Below, in pieces: positions 28,856 to 37,454 of a stretch of 64,000 nucleotides of DNA. The stretch's first letter is position 1; every line of letters begins with the position of its first letter. The notes beneath the pieces were generated by a model. The model was not told where the DNA came from and searched no databases. It saw nothing but the letters and a program-made list of their open reading frames with translations. The stretch is from Nitrospirota bacterium (GTDB lineage: Bacteria > Nitrospirota > Nitrospiria > Nitrospirales > UBA8639): the NCBI GenBank assembly GCA_029864405.1, contig JAOTTP010000006.1:1-64000 (forward strand), given 5' to 3'. Made by a program: the position numbers and the translations under genes.

Positions 28856-30676
28856 GTGAACAGTGACCACCTCTTTTTCCTGGGCCTAATGGGAATCCTG
28901 TTAGTGTTCTTTATCTGGGAACGATGGCGCTACGATTTGGTTGCCCTCAGTGCCTTGCTCCTCTGCACAGTTTTGGGATTCGTTCCCTCCGAAGAGGCAT
29001 TTTTAGGATTTGGTCATCCTGCGGTGGTCACCGTGGCGGCTGTGTTGATTATCAGTCGTGGGTTGAGTAACACGGGGGCTGTGGAATTTCTCACGCGCTA
29101 TGTCAAGGTTGCCACGTCTTCTTCCCCGTCCCTTCATGTGGCCGTCTTATCCTCACTGGGTGGATTGATTTCGACCGTCATGAATAATGTGGGCGCCTTG
29201 GCGTTACTGATGCCAGTGGCTATTCAATCGTCCGTTGACGCCAAACGTTCCCCGGCCGTGGTGTTGATGCCCTTGGCTTTTGGAACGATTTTGGGTGGAA
29301 TGGTTACCCTTATTGGGACACCTCCCAATATCATCGTGGCCCATTACCGCGCAGAAGTTGCCGGCGAGCCATTCGGAATGTTCGATTTCACTCCTGTGGG
29401 AGGAGTCATGGCACTGGTGGGAATTCTCTTTGTGGCACTAGTGGGTTGGCGCCTCATTCCCATTGCTCGACGATCTCAAAATGCTCCACAAGACCTGTTT
29501 CATATCCAGGAATATTTAACAGAAGTTGAAGTGCCTGAAAATTCTAAGGCAATAGGAAAGTCCCTGTCAGAACTGGAAATGGCCACTGAGGATTCCGACG
29601 CCTTAATTATTGGACTCGTGCGGGGTGACCAATCTATTCGGGGGGCGGCTTGGAGGGAACACATTCAAGTCGGCGATGTCCTCATCCTCGAGGCGGGACC
29701 ACAAGGCATTAATAAATTTGTGTCCACATTGGGCTTAAAGTTAACGGGAACCCAACCAAAGGAAGAAATTCCGAATCCTGATCAAAAGCAATCCCCGGGT
29801 AAGGATGAAGATATGTTGTTGGAGGCCGTGGTGCCTCCTGATCGTTCTTGGTTGGTTGGGCGGCTGGCGGGTTCTCTGAAGCTGCGAAGCCGGTTCGGGA
29901 TTAACTTGTTAGGGGCATCTCGTCAAGGCACTCCTTACCGTGGCAGGCTGAGGGAATTTCGGTTCAAAGCCGGTGATGTGCTCCTGTTGCAGGGAGAAAA
30001 AGAACGGGTGTTGGAAGTGATTGGACAGCTTGGATGCCTTCCCTTGGCGGAGCGAGGACTTCAGTTGGGAAAGCCCGGACAGGCGTGGCTAGCTGTAGGG
30101 CTATTCGCCATGGCCCTTGGCAGCGGTATGGCCGGATTGGCGACATTGCCAATTGCGTTAATGTGTGCCGCATTGGTGATGGTACTGTTGAGCATTGTTT
30201 CTCCGAGGGATGTCTATCAGGCTGTCGATTGGCCTGTCCTTGTATTGTTAGGATCCATGATTCCTATCGGGCAAGCACTTGAGCAAAGTGGAGCCACTGC
30301 CGTGTTGGCTCAGTTCATGGTGAGTATGGCAGAAGGATTTCCTCCCATTATACTTCTGGGACTAATTATGTTGTTGACGATGACGTTGTCGGCTGTCCTA
30401 AATAATGCGGCGACGGCGTTGGTAATGGCCCCATTGAGCGTGGCGGTGGCTCAGCATCTGGGTGTCAATACCGATCCCTTTCTCATGGCGGTGGCTATCG
30501 GGGCATCTTGTGCGTTTTTGACACCAATTGGTCATCAAAACAATTTGTTGGTGATGGGGCCAGGGGGGTATCGATTTGGGGACTACTGGCGTATGGGGTT
30601 GCCTTTAGAACTATTAATCCTCCTGGTCTCGCTTCCGCTCTTAGTCTTTGTTTGGCCCTTAACGGGACAAGGTTAA
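28856..30676 (+). CDS. SLC13/ArsB-type permease with two TrkA-C domains
   Basis: 606 residues. About five membrane helices at the N-terminus and six to seven at the C-terminus flank a central soluble part with two RCK C-terminal (TrkA-C) domains (about 215-300 and 325-400). Conserved transport motifs are the hairpin TLIGTPPNIIVA in the first half and NNAATALVMAP and TPIGHQNNLLV in the second. Such proteins move divalent anions (sulfate, dicarboxylates) with Na+. Substrate is not decided by sequence; sulfate is attractive given the sulfur genes downstream but is only inference. GTG start. The K+ channel gene follows after 30 bases. Confidence 0.85.
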   Translation: MNSDHLFFLGLMGILLVFFIWERWRYDLVALSALLLCTVLGFVPSEEAFLGFGHPAVVTVAAVLIISRGLSNTGAVEFLTRYVKVATSSSPSLHVAVLSSLGGLISTVMNNVGALALLMPVAIQSSVDAKRSPAVVLMPLAFGTILGGMVTLIGTPPNIIVAHYRAEVAGEPFGMFDFTPVGGVMALVGILFVALVGWRLIPIARRSQNAPQDLFHIQEYLTEVEVPENSKAIGKSLSELEMATEDSDALIIGLVRGDQSIRGAAWREHIQVGDVLILEAGPQGINKFVSTLGLKLTGTQPKEEIPNPDQKQSPGKDEDMLLEAVVPPDRSWLVGRLAGSLKLRSRFGINLLGASRQGTPYRGRLREFRFKAGDVLLLQGEKERVLEVIGQLGCLPLAERGLQLGKPGQAWLAVGLFAMALGSGMAGLATLPIALMCAALVMVLLSIVSPRDVYQAVDWPVLVLLGSMIPIGQALEQSGATAVLAQFMVSMAEGFPPIILLGLIMLLTMTLSAVLNNAATALVMAPLSVAVAQHLGVNTDPFLMAVAIGASCAFLTPIGHQNNLLVMGPGGYRFGDYWRMGLPLELLILLVSLPLLVFVWPLTGQG

Positions 30677-30706
30677 CGGGTTCTCGAAAAGGGACGAGGG
30701 AAATAC

Positions 30707-31780
30707 ATGGCATTCTCATTCCGAACCCATTCTTCCCGAAAGGCCTCCCGTCTCTTTTTTAGGCGGGTGGTCTACATGCCAACTGATCTTGATCCGTTTC
30801 GCACGCTTCTGAGCCGAATCGTATTGGTAGGAATACTATTTTGTTTATTGACAGGGATACTCTGGGTGGATCGAGAGGGTCTCAGGGATCAAATTGATGG
30901 AGAAATCTCATTTTCAGATGTGATCTATTTTACGATGGTCACGGTTACGACAGTCGGCTATGGGGATATTGTGCCGGTCTCCACACGGGCGCGACTGATT
31001 GATGCGTTAGTGGTCACGCCGGTCCGCATCTTTATTTGGGTGATTTTTTTAGGAACTGCCTATCAATTGGCGTTCAGACAATTTACCGAGGTATTTCGCA
31101 TGGCAAAACTCCAAAGGCATCTTGTTCACCATGTCGTCATCTGCGGATTCGGTCATACCGGGTACTCGACCGTCAAAGAACTGCTCGCCAAGGGCACGAA
31201 CCCTGACCATATTCTGGTCATCGATCCTGGCGAGGAACGAGTACGTATTGCGGGAGAATTGGGCGTCGTGGCTTTGAGAGGCGATGCAACTCAGGAAGGA
31301 CTGTTGAAGTATGGGGCATTCCTCAATGAAGCCAAAGCCGTCATTATTGCCGCCGGACGGGACGATACCAATGCCCTCATTTTGTTAACCGTCCGTAATC
31401 TGAATTCACGTTGCCGGGTGATTGTCAGTGCGAAGGAAGAAGAAAACGTCAAACTGTTTCGTCAAGGCGGGGCGCAAACCATTATTTCCCCGGCGACTTA
31501 TGGCGGATATATGTTAGCGGCTGCGGTGGATCAGCAATATTTAGCGGATTATTTAGAAGATTTCTTAACAGCTGGCGGAAAGGTTAATATTGAGGAGCGA
31601 ACAGTGGAGAAACAGGACGTCGGAAAGTCGGCGCTAGATTTACAGCCGGATGTGCTTCTTCGAGTGTATCGGCAAGGAACGATTATTTCCCCCTGGGAAT
31701 TTCAAAAAAACCACATGCTGGAAGAGGGCGACGTGATGTTATTATTCAAACAGGTTTCGGAGGATGCGGCTTCCTCCTGA
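30707..31780 (+). CDS. Two-helix potassium channel with RCK (TrkA-N) domain
   Basis: 357 residues. The first membrane helix is LVGILFCLLTGILWV, the pore loop TMVTVTTVGYGDIVPVS holds the K+ selectivity filter with Gly84, the second helix is FIWVIFLGTAYQLAF, followed by an RCK domain (VVICGFGHTGYSTVKELL; Rossmann fold, about 145-260) and a TrkA-C tail. This is the MthK/Kch-like layout. The start at 30707 has GAGGG seven bases upstream; the ATG at 30778 would also retain the whole pore. It probably shares an mRNA with the permease before it. Confidence 0.9.
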   Translation: MAFSFRTHSSRKASRLFFRRVVYMPTDLDPFRTLLSRIVLVGILFCLLTGILWVDREGLRDQIDGEISFSDVIYFTMVTVTTVGYGDIVPVSTRARLIDALVVTPVRIFIWVIFLGTAYQLAFRQFTEVFRMAKLQRHLVHHVVICGFGHTGYSTVKELLAKGTNPDHILVIDPGEERVRIAGELGVVALRGDATQEGLLKYGAFLNEAKAVIIAAGRDDTNALILLTVRNLNSRCRVIVSAKEEENVKLFRQGGAQTIISPATYGGYMLAAAVDQQYLADYLEDFLTAGGKVNIEERTVEKQDVGKSALDLQPDVLLRVYRQGTIISPWEFQKNHMLEEGDVMLLFKQVSEDAASS

Positions 31781-31800
31781 CGTACCCCACCTGTTCTGAG

Positions 31801-31833
31801 CGCCCACCAAAGTCATACGTTTCGTCGTGGGCG
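31801..31833. terminator. Possible terminator between convergent genes
   Basis: CGCCCAC and GTGGGCG separated by 19 bases, between the stops of the K+ channel and the TauE gene. The long loop and weak T-run make this tentative. Confidence 0.35.
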
Positions 31834-31845
31834 GTTATTAAAAAC

Positions 31846-32631
31846 TCACAGGAGATGCCAGCCATTGGCCACGACCAATAACACCCCGATCACACCTATT
31901 AAGATGGCCACTCCCCGTCTCAGATGATGAGCAGGAATGGATCGAGTCACTTGTGCCCCAAAGATCAATCCGAGAAGGCTGCCGAGTAACAACAATCCCG
32001 TTAACACCACATCCAGGTGCGCCACCTTTAAATGGCCGACCACACCGCCAATGGAAATAAGGGCGATGATGAAAAGCGACGTTCCTATAGCTAAACGAAT
32101 GGGAAACCCCATGAGAAACATCAGGGCGGGAACAATGAGAAACCCTCCTCCAACCCCAAAAAATCCGGTCAACAGGCCCACTCCCCATCCGAAGGCCAAG
32201 GCTTTCAATGCACAACGCCCCGAAAATTCTTTTGCGCACCCGCTCGGGATGTCGTTGTGTTCTCCTTCATTATTTTTCCAAAACGTCCACACGCTGATAA
32301 ACAGGAGAAGATTGCCAAATAAAAAAAGGACCAAGGTTTCCGGAACAAGCTGCTGTCCATGAGCGCCAACCCACGCCCCGATCATACCAGTCAGGCTAAA
32401 CAAAATGGCGGAGACAACATGAACCCGCTGCTGCCGGCTTTCCTTCCATGCCCCAAAGAGTGAGGAATACCCCACGACGATAAGCGACATGGCCGTGGCA
32501 TTTTGTACCGGTACGCCGACCACATAGACCAATAAGGGAATGGCCACTAACGATCCGCCTCCCCCTGTAGTGCCCAATAACAGACCGACGAGTCCACCAG
32601 ACAGAAGCGCCAACAAATAGTGGAAGTCCAT
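31846..32631 (-). CDS. TauE/SafE-family anion exporter
   Basis: 261 residues, about eight membrane helices in two repeats, with the family's glycine-rich motifs GTTGGGGSLVAIPLL near the N-terminus and GFFGVGGGFLIVPALMF in the second half. Family members export sulfite, sulfoacetate or related sulfur anions through the inner membrane. It is the last gene of the sulfur-oxidation island on this strand, so export of sulfite or sulfate, or import of a sulfur substrate, is likely. Convergent with the K+ channel gene. Confidence 0.87.
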   Translation of the reverse strand: MDFHYLLALLSGGLVGLLLGTTGGGGSLVAIPLLVYVVGVPVQNATAMSLIVVGYSSLFGAWKESRQQRVHVVSAILFSLTGMIGAWVGAHGQQLVPETLVLFLFGNLLLFISVWTFWKNNEGEHNDIPSGCAKEFSGRCALKALAFGWGVGLLTGFFGVGGGFLIVPALMFLMGFPIRLAIGTSLFIIALISIGGVVGHLKVAHLDVVLTGLLLLGSLLGLIFGAQVTRSIPAHHLRRGVAILIGVIGVLLVVANGWHLL

Positions 32632-32855
32632 TAGAAGCTCAGATGCCAGATGGAAAAGGTAGAAAGAAAAGGTGAAAGAATAATGTCTGAGCCGTCACAA
32701 TCTGAGGACACTTTTTAAGCAGCACGGAGCGCATGCAGCCATCGTGGACGGCAACGAACTGTCGCAAAAAGCATGATTAGGAAAGAAGGGAGGAGGAGAA
32801 TGCCCCTCTTTCCTTAGATTACCCTAGAAAGACAGAAAGGGGGAAAGTTCCTTCC

Positions 32856-33098
32856 TCATTGAAGTAACGAATCCCGCTTAATCTGATCAATGCGAACGTC
32901 CCGCTCCTTTTCATCGATTTTCCCATCTTTGAAATCTTGTTCGACCTGATTTTTCTGGTTATTCAAGTGTAACTCATACCCGCCGGCACCAGCAGCGGCC
33001 CCACCGAGCGCCCCAAGTCCAATATTCCCACCAGTCCCACAACCTGTCAAACTGAACATGGCTAAACCGATAATCAATACTGAAGATGCGTTTTTCAT
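32856..33098 (-). CDS. Small lipoprotein with glycine-zipper
   Basis: 80 residues. Signal ends at SLTGC (Cys20). A Gly/Ala-rich segment GLGALGGAAAGAGGY (glycine zipper, membrane-inserting type) is followed by a charged helix rich in Lys, Asp and Glu. Similar small lipoproteins are common in the outer membrane; function unknown. An AGGAGGTATGTATG site precedes the start on this strand. Confidence 0.72.
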   Translation of the reverse strand: MKNASSVLIIGLAMFSLTGCGTGGNIGLGALGGAAAGAGGYELHLNNQKNQVEQDFKDGKIDEKERDVRIDQIKRDSLLQ

Positions 33099-33229
33099 AC
33101 ATACCTCCTGGAATGAGAAAAATTATGAATAGAGGAGGGGGATAATGAAGAATATTGTAGGAGAAAGTGGATCAGGAGACAAGGCGATGGGAACTCAGGA
33201 AAGAGGTTATCGAGAGTCTGTTAATCCGA

Positions 33230-33490
33230 CAGCGGAAGAGCACTCGAATTTCCCACGAAAAAAAATTGCAATCCCTCTAACCCTTTCATTACGTCATAGC
33301 ATCCCAGTGAGTGCCCTCGTCTCACGAATACAACACATAATCAATCCCGCAACCCTGATCAAAGGACATTCCTTGAACCAAAGGTTTGGGGCTACCGGAA
33401 ATAGATTCGCCATTTGAGAGAGTGAGAACAAAGAAACAAACTGAAATTGTCGAAATGGGAAGCATGTACTTGTGGTTCTCACCGCATGAG
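33230..33490 (-). pseudogene. Remnant of a second SorA-like sulfite dehydrogenase
   Basis: One minus-strand frame reads LPISTISVCFFVLTLSNGES, then GKP-like SPKPLVQGMSFDQGCGIDYVLYS, a stop, DEGTHWDAMT, a stop. It aligns without gaps to the part of SorA (gene at 41469-42713) that reads VPIGKMTVRSFITNLEND..., KPCTIKGITFDQGYGIDRVLFS, VDGGQQWQSAQ. This is the C-terminal Mo-cofactor dimerisation domain. No start, at least two stops, and the molybdenum domain is absent. It lies directly after the PAS kinase gene. Confidence 0.75.
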
Positions 33491-33596
33491 CGCCACACAC
33501 AAAAATTATCTGGAAAGCATTCGGGGAGACTCATTCGGATCAAGGGGTTGGCTTTTTCGGCAAGGCCTGAGGAATACATAATATTCCACGCTTCTA

Positions 33597-35549
33597 TTAG
33601 GTGTCTTCAGGCCCTGATGACCGAGATGCTCCGATTTGAGATACGGGAAGGACCAGACGAAAAATTGTTCCGCAGCCTTCCTCACTTTCTACCGTGATGT
33701 GACCGCGATGGAGATCGATGGCATCTTTGACGATTTTGGTACCGAGGCCAGTTCCTTCTTTTTTGGTGCTAATGGCCCGAGTAGTAAAGAGGCGATCTCG
33801 AACTTCAGGCGGCATTCCTCTCCCGGTATCGGCCACAGCTAACTCTACCGTCTCGGGACGCGGTCCCGGAGATCCGCTGACGGTGACTGATCCTCCACGG
33901 GGCACTTCGGGGACGGCATTGTTGATGAGATTGTAAAAGGCATTGAATAATCGACGTTCATCTGCATCGATAACAGGCAGGGCATCAAGCCCATCGGTCA
34001 AGAGGGTAATGCCTTTTTCTGCGGCGTATGTGCGAAGAGTGTCGAGCACGCCATCCACAATAACTTCAATGCGACAGGGTGTGAAATGTGGAGGACTGGT
34101 GACACCTTTTACGGCATCTGCAATTTCCCGCACACGGTCCTGAATGCGTCGGGCATTGGTGACGATCATTCGTATCAGGTCCAGACTGTTGGCATAACTA
34201 GTCTCCGCACCTTTAGCCTTTTCTCGGATTAAGGTGGGGAATTGTTCGTCCAATTCATCCTTTAACAAATCTGCACCCGACAGCACAGGCATCAACATAT
34301 TTTTAATATCGTGCCCGATATCTCCAAGGACTCGTGTGACCTCCGCCAATTTGGCTTCCTCCAATAACTGAGTGGCCATACGTTTCTTCTCTGTGATGTC
34401 CTGAAACGTGACCACGGCTCCCGCTAAATTCCCTTGGTCATCCCAAATTGGGGTACTAGTATACTGAGCCGGAAAGCTTGTCCCATCCTTTCTCCAGAAC
34501 ATCTCATCATCTCCCTGATGGACCAGACCGTCCTTGTACGCTCCATAAATGGGACATTCTTCTTTGGGGTAAGAGCTGCCATCAGCCTTGGTGTGATGCC
34601 AGAGGGAATGGCTTGGTTGTCCAATTAATTCCTGCAGGTCATAGCCCAACAGGGTGGCGGCGGCGGGGTTAACAAAGGTATGTTGCCCATTCAGGTCAAG
34701 ACCAAAAATGCCTTCCCCGGCGGCAGTGAGAATTCGCTCGGTATGCAGGCGAAGTTCCGTGATGGCGCGTTCGGCCGCTTTACGTTCGGAGATATCTCGA
34801 AATGTCACCACGGCGCCAACAAGAGTTCCTTGCTCATCCCTCATCGGGGTGCTGGTATATTCGGCCGGAAAACTCGTGCCATCTTTACGCCAGAATACTT
34901 CTGTGTCGCCATGATGAACCTGTCCATCTTTATACGCCCCATAAATGGGGCAGTCTTCTTTGGGGTAGGGACTACCATCAGCTTTAGTATGATGCCAGAG
35001 GGAATGACTAAACCGTCCGATCAATTCCTGCGGGTCATAGCCCAGTATGGACGCGGCGGTAGGGTTGACAAAAGTCGTCTTCCCCTCCAAATTCAATCCC
35101 ATGATCCCTTCTCCCGCGGCTTCTAGGATGAGTGCGTTTTGCCGTTCCAGACTTTGAATGGTCTGACGAGCCAGGTGGCGTTCACGTTCATCCCGGACGA
35201 ACGCGCAAATATAATCCTGCCCTTCAAAGGAAAAATTTTTACAGGAAACCTGGACAGGAATAAGCTCTCCTGACTTACTTTTGAGGGTGGATTCAAAATT
35301 ATGGAGGTCTCCGGTTTTGAGGTGTTCCCAACGGTCTGGCCATGCCTCAGATGGCAAGCTCGGGCAAAAGGCATGGACCGCCATACCTTCCATTTTCTCG
35401 GAAGAATATCCTAATAACTGGCTGGCCACCGAATTGGCCCGATGGCATCGGCCCTCTTTGTCGACCCAGAAAATAGCATCAGGGGCATTCAGGATGGTGA
35501 AGTGCGCCAACTGGGCATCTCGATCGAAATTCTTAGGAAAGTCTGGCAT
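33597..35549 (-). CDS. PAS-domain sensor histidine kinase
   Basis: 650 residues, no membrane segment, so it senses inside the cell. Three PAS domains (about 15-125, 135-255, 260-390); the second and third are near copies, sharing LWHHTKADGS, YPKE-CPIYGAYKDG and FWRKDGTSFPA-YTSTP. The H-box GHDIKNMLMP carries His413, and the HATPase domain has N-box NLINNAV, ADTGRGMP, and GTGLGTKIVKDAIDLH. PAS with FRDI/FQDI ends are often haem or flavin binding, but no ligand can be read here. No response regulator is adjacent; the sigma-54 activator at 47561 has no receiver domain, so it is not an obvious partner. Confidence 0.88.
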   Translation of the reverse strand: MPDFPKNFDRDAQLAHFTILNAPDAIFWVDKEGRCHRANSVASQLLGYSSEKMEGMAVHAFCPSLPSEAWPDRWEHLKTGDLHNFESTLKSKSGELIPVQVSCKNFSFEGQDYICAFVRDERERHLARQTIQSLERQNALILEAAGEGIMGLNLEGKTTFVNPTAASILGYDPQELIGRFSHSLWHHTKADGSPYPKEDCPIYGAYKDGQVHHGDTEVFWRKDGTSFPAEYTSTPMRDEQGTLVGAVVTFRDISERKAAERAITELRLHTERILTAAGEGIFGLDLNGQHTFVNPAAATLLGYDLQELIGQPSHSLWHHTKADGSSYPKEECPIYGAYKDGLVHQGDDEMFWRKDGTSFPAQYTSTPIWDDQGNLAGAVVTFQDITEKKRMATQLLEEAKLAEVTRVLGDIGHDIKNMLMPVLSGADLLKDELDEQFPTLIREKAKGAETSYANSLDLIRMIVTNARRIQDRVREIADAVKGVTSPPHFTPCRIEVIVDGVLDTLRTYAAEKGITLLTDGLDALPVIDADERRLFNAFYNLINNAVPEVPRGGSVTVSGSPGPRPETVELAVADTGRGMPPEVRDRLFTTRAISTKKEGTGLGTKIVKDAIDLHRGHITVESEEGCGTIFRLVLPVSQIGASRSSGPEDT

Positions 35550-35651
35550 GGTGTTTTTATGCTGAGTCCCCGAGAACAGGGAAACAAGTCCCCGGCTCTC
35601 GGGATAATAATGAATGTCGAGATCTCACGTGAATTTCAGGCCACTCTCCGT

Positions 35652-37082
35652 TTATTGAGCCAAAGTCCGGATGTATTGAATGAGTTGCCATACCTGTTCG
35701 TCAGGCAATCCAGTGAAGGCCATCATACCGGTTCCAGGTGAGCCATTCTTGATAACCCAGAACAATTGGCCGTCAGGAAGATTGCTCATCGTCTGACCAC
35801 AGGTGAAGTTGCGAGGGGGCGGAACTAACCCACCACCTAATGGCCCTCGCCCATCACCTTTTTCGCCATGGCATTGTTTGCAGGCCAAGGGTTGGGCTGT
35901 TTCATGGAACAGTTTTTTCCCGGCATTCACATTGGCGTTGCTTGCCTGGAGCGGATTCACCATCTTCCGGAAATCTGCAGGGGCATTCGGGGTCTTGCGT
36001 GGCTGTGGGCAAACACCCGACGGACCCGCCCCAGGAGTCCCGCTCATGATAGATGGAGGTGCACCCTTAAATGTGGTTCGTAAAAAGGCAATCACATCCG
36101 CTACACCCTGTTGTCCGATGGTAAGGCCCCAATAGGGCATTGAGGGGGATTTCCCGACGCTACGCCCTCCGTGATTGACCACGTTGTAGAGGTAGTCCAT
36201 GGGGAGCTGATCAAAAGCGATGTTGGCATGGATAGCGGGCTTGGGATTTAAGCCCGATGCCGCCGGACCATCCCCTTTGCCTTCCGGGCCATGACATTGT
36301 GAGCAGTATTCTTTATAAATCAGTTTCCCTCGGTCCGCACTGGGTTGGGAAAATTCAGTGCTTATCCAGGGTTCGTAGTACGTGAAATCTTTCACCCCCA
36401 GGGTCATCAAGTACCCAATCACGCTTCGCAGTTGTGGCTCGGTGGCATCTGCTAAAAACTCTCCGCTATGGGGCGTGAAATCTTGGGGATTGATGCCAAA
36501 GCGGAACAACCAATCAGCATTATAGCGGTTTCCCGAATCGGCTAAATTGGCGCTTTGCGGGCCGCCCAAGAGTTGCCCGTTTTCTTCAATCGTGTGGCAA
36601 CCGATGCATGCATGTTCCTTAAAAATGAACGCCCCAACCTCCCCATCTTTTTTGGTGACTTTTGTCAGATCAAAGGCGCCGACGGTCACCCGGGGATCAA
36701 CAAAATGGTTTTCAAAATAATCGGCGAGGGCATTCGCCTGCGCGGGCGTCACGGCAATGTGCACATCCGGCTCTTGCCCTTGATCCCAACGATAATTCTT
36801 GGCATACAGCATCGGTTCTTTCCCTGTCAGCCATCGAATCAGCCAATCCCGTTGATACTTGCTGCCACCCCACATTAGATCCGGAGCTTTCAAATTGAAC
36901 CGGCTCTCCCCCTCTCCTTGGAACTTATGACACGTGGAGCAGTTCGTTTTAATGAGCGACTCCGCCTCTTGCCCATCAGAGGCCAAGAGAGAAGCTGGGA
37001 ATACAAAAGGGACGAAAACACTCAAGGCGAAAGCGAAAAGCATCAAGGGCCGTTTAGGGACCAGGAGTAAAAAACGGTTCAT
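35652..37082 (-). CDS. Tetraheme cytochrome c, exported
   Basis: The start at 37082 has the GCGGAGG site and a signal peptide (ending near SLLAS); longer in-frame starts add only unlikely sequence. Four CxxCH haem sites are seen: CSTCH (48), CIGCH (159), CSQCH (260) and CKQCH (401), each in its own cytochrome-c-like domain, giving a 476-residue periplasmic protein. The last domain (LFWVIKNGSPGTGMMAFTG) is closely related to the small cytochrome at 43889-44362 and to a relic at 42819. Probably carries electrons from sulfur oxidation to the respiratory chain. Preceded by a possible sigma-54 promoter and palindrome. Confidence 0.88.
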   Translation of the reverse strand: MNRFLLLVPKRPLMLFAFALSVFVPFVFPASLLASDGQEAESLIKTNCSTCHKFQGEGESRFNLKAPDLMWGGSKYQRDWLIRWLTGKEPMLYAKNYRWDQGQEPDVHIAVTPAQANALADYFENHFVDPRVTVGAFDLTKVTKKDGEVGAFIFKEHACIGCHTIEENGQLLGGPQSANLADSGNRYNADWLFRFGINPQDFTPHSGEFLADATEPQLRSVIGYLMTLGVKDFTYYEPWISTEFSQPSADRGKLIYKEYCSQCHGPEGKGDGPAASGLNPKPAIHANIAFDQLPMDYLYNVVNHGGRSVGKSPSMPYWGLTIGQQGVADVIAFLRTTFKGAPPSIMSGTPGAGPSGVCPQPRKTPNAPADFRKMVNPLQASNANVNAGKKLFHETAQPLACKQCHGEKGDGRGPLGGGLVPPPRNFTCGQTMSNLPDGQLFWVIKNGSPGTGMMAFTGLPDEQVWQLIQYIRTLAQ

Positions 37083-37261
37083 TGTGAAAACCTCCGCAGT
37101 TGGAAACAGGAGTGAAATTCTTATATTGGATCTCAGGCGAAATTTTCTCGGAAATGGTCTTTCTGTTGGATGTGAGGAAAAATCCCCCCTCACTCTCAGG
37201 ATAGCCTCTGAGGTGTTTTGCCCCAAAGAGGCAAGTTCCAATCTCCTCATAAGGAAGCATA

Positions 37262-37276
37262 GCAAAATTAACACCA
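37262..37276 (-). promoter_or_regulatory. Possible sigma-54 (-24/-12) promoter
   Basis: On the minus strand TGGTGTTAATTTTGC then T: GG and GC are exactly ten bases apart and the -12 half TTGCT is perfect, though the -24 half is weak (TGGTG for TGGCA). It lies 180 bases before the tetraheme cytochrome start and about 120 bases downstream of a TTAACTGTTAAG element, the same order as at 47396. Confidence 0.45.
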
Positions 37277-37378
37277 TCTTGAGTACCAACACGATAAAAA
37301 GGAAAATCACCAGAATTAGGGCAGTTTTGGTAGAAGAGAGGAGAAAAATTAAAAATTATTGGCAGGGATCTTCCAGAT

Positions 37379-37402
37379 GTTAACTCTTAACAGTTAAAGA
37401 GA
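37379..37402 (-). promoter_or_regulatory. Possible enhancer site, TTAACTGTTAAG type
   Basis: On the minus strand TTTAACTGTTAAGAGTTAAC. It shares TTAACTGTTAAG plus TTAAC with the palindrome at 47524-47549. It is placed about 120 bases upstream of the possible sigma-54 promoter, as expected of an activator site. Confidence 0.45.
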
Positions 37403-37454
37403 TTAACAAAGTAAGGAAACAAAATTTTCACAGGAATAAATGCGGCATGATTAT

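Noticed and set aside
33145-33417. 90-residue plus-strand frame
   Set aside because: It is antisense to the sorA relic, has weak initiation signals and no protein features.
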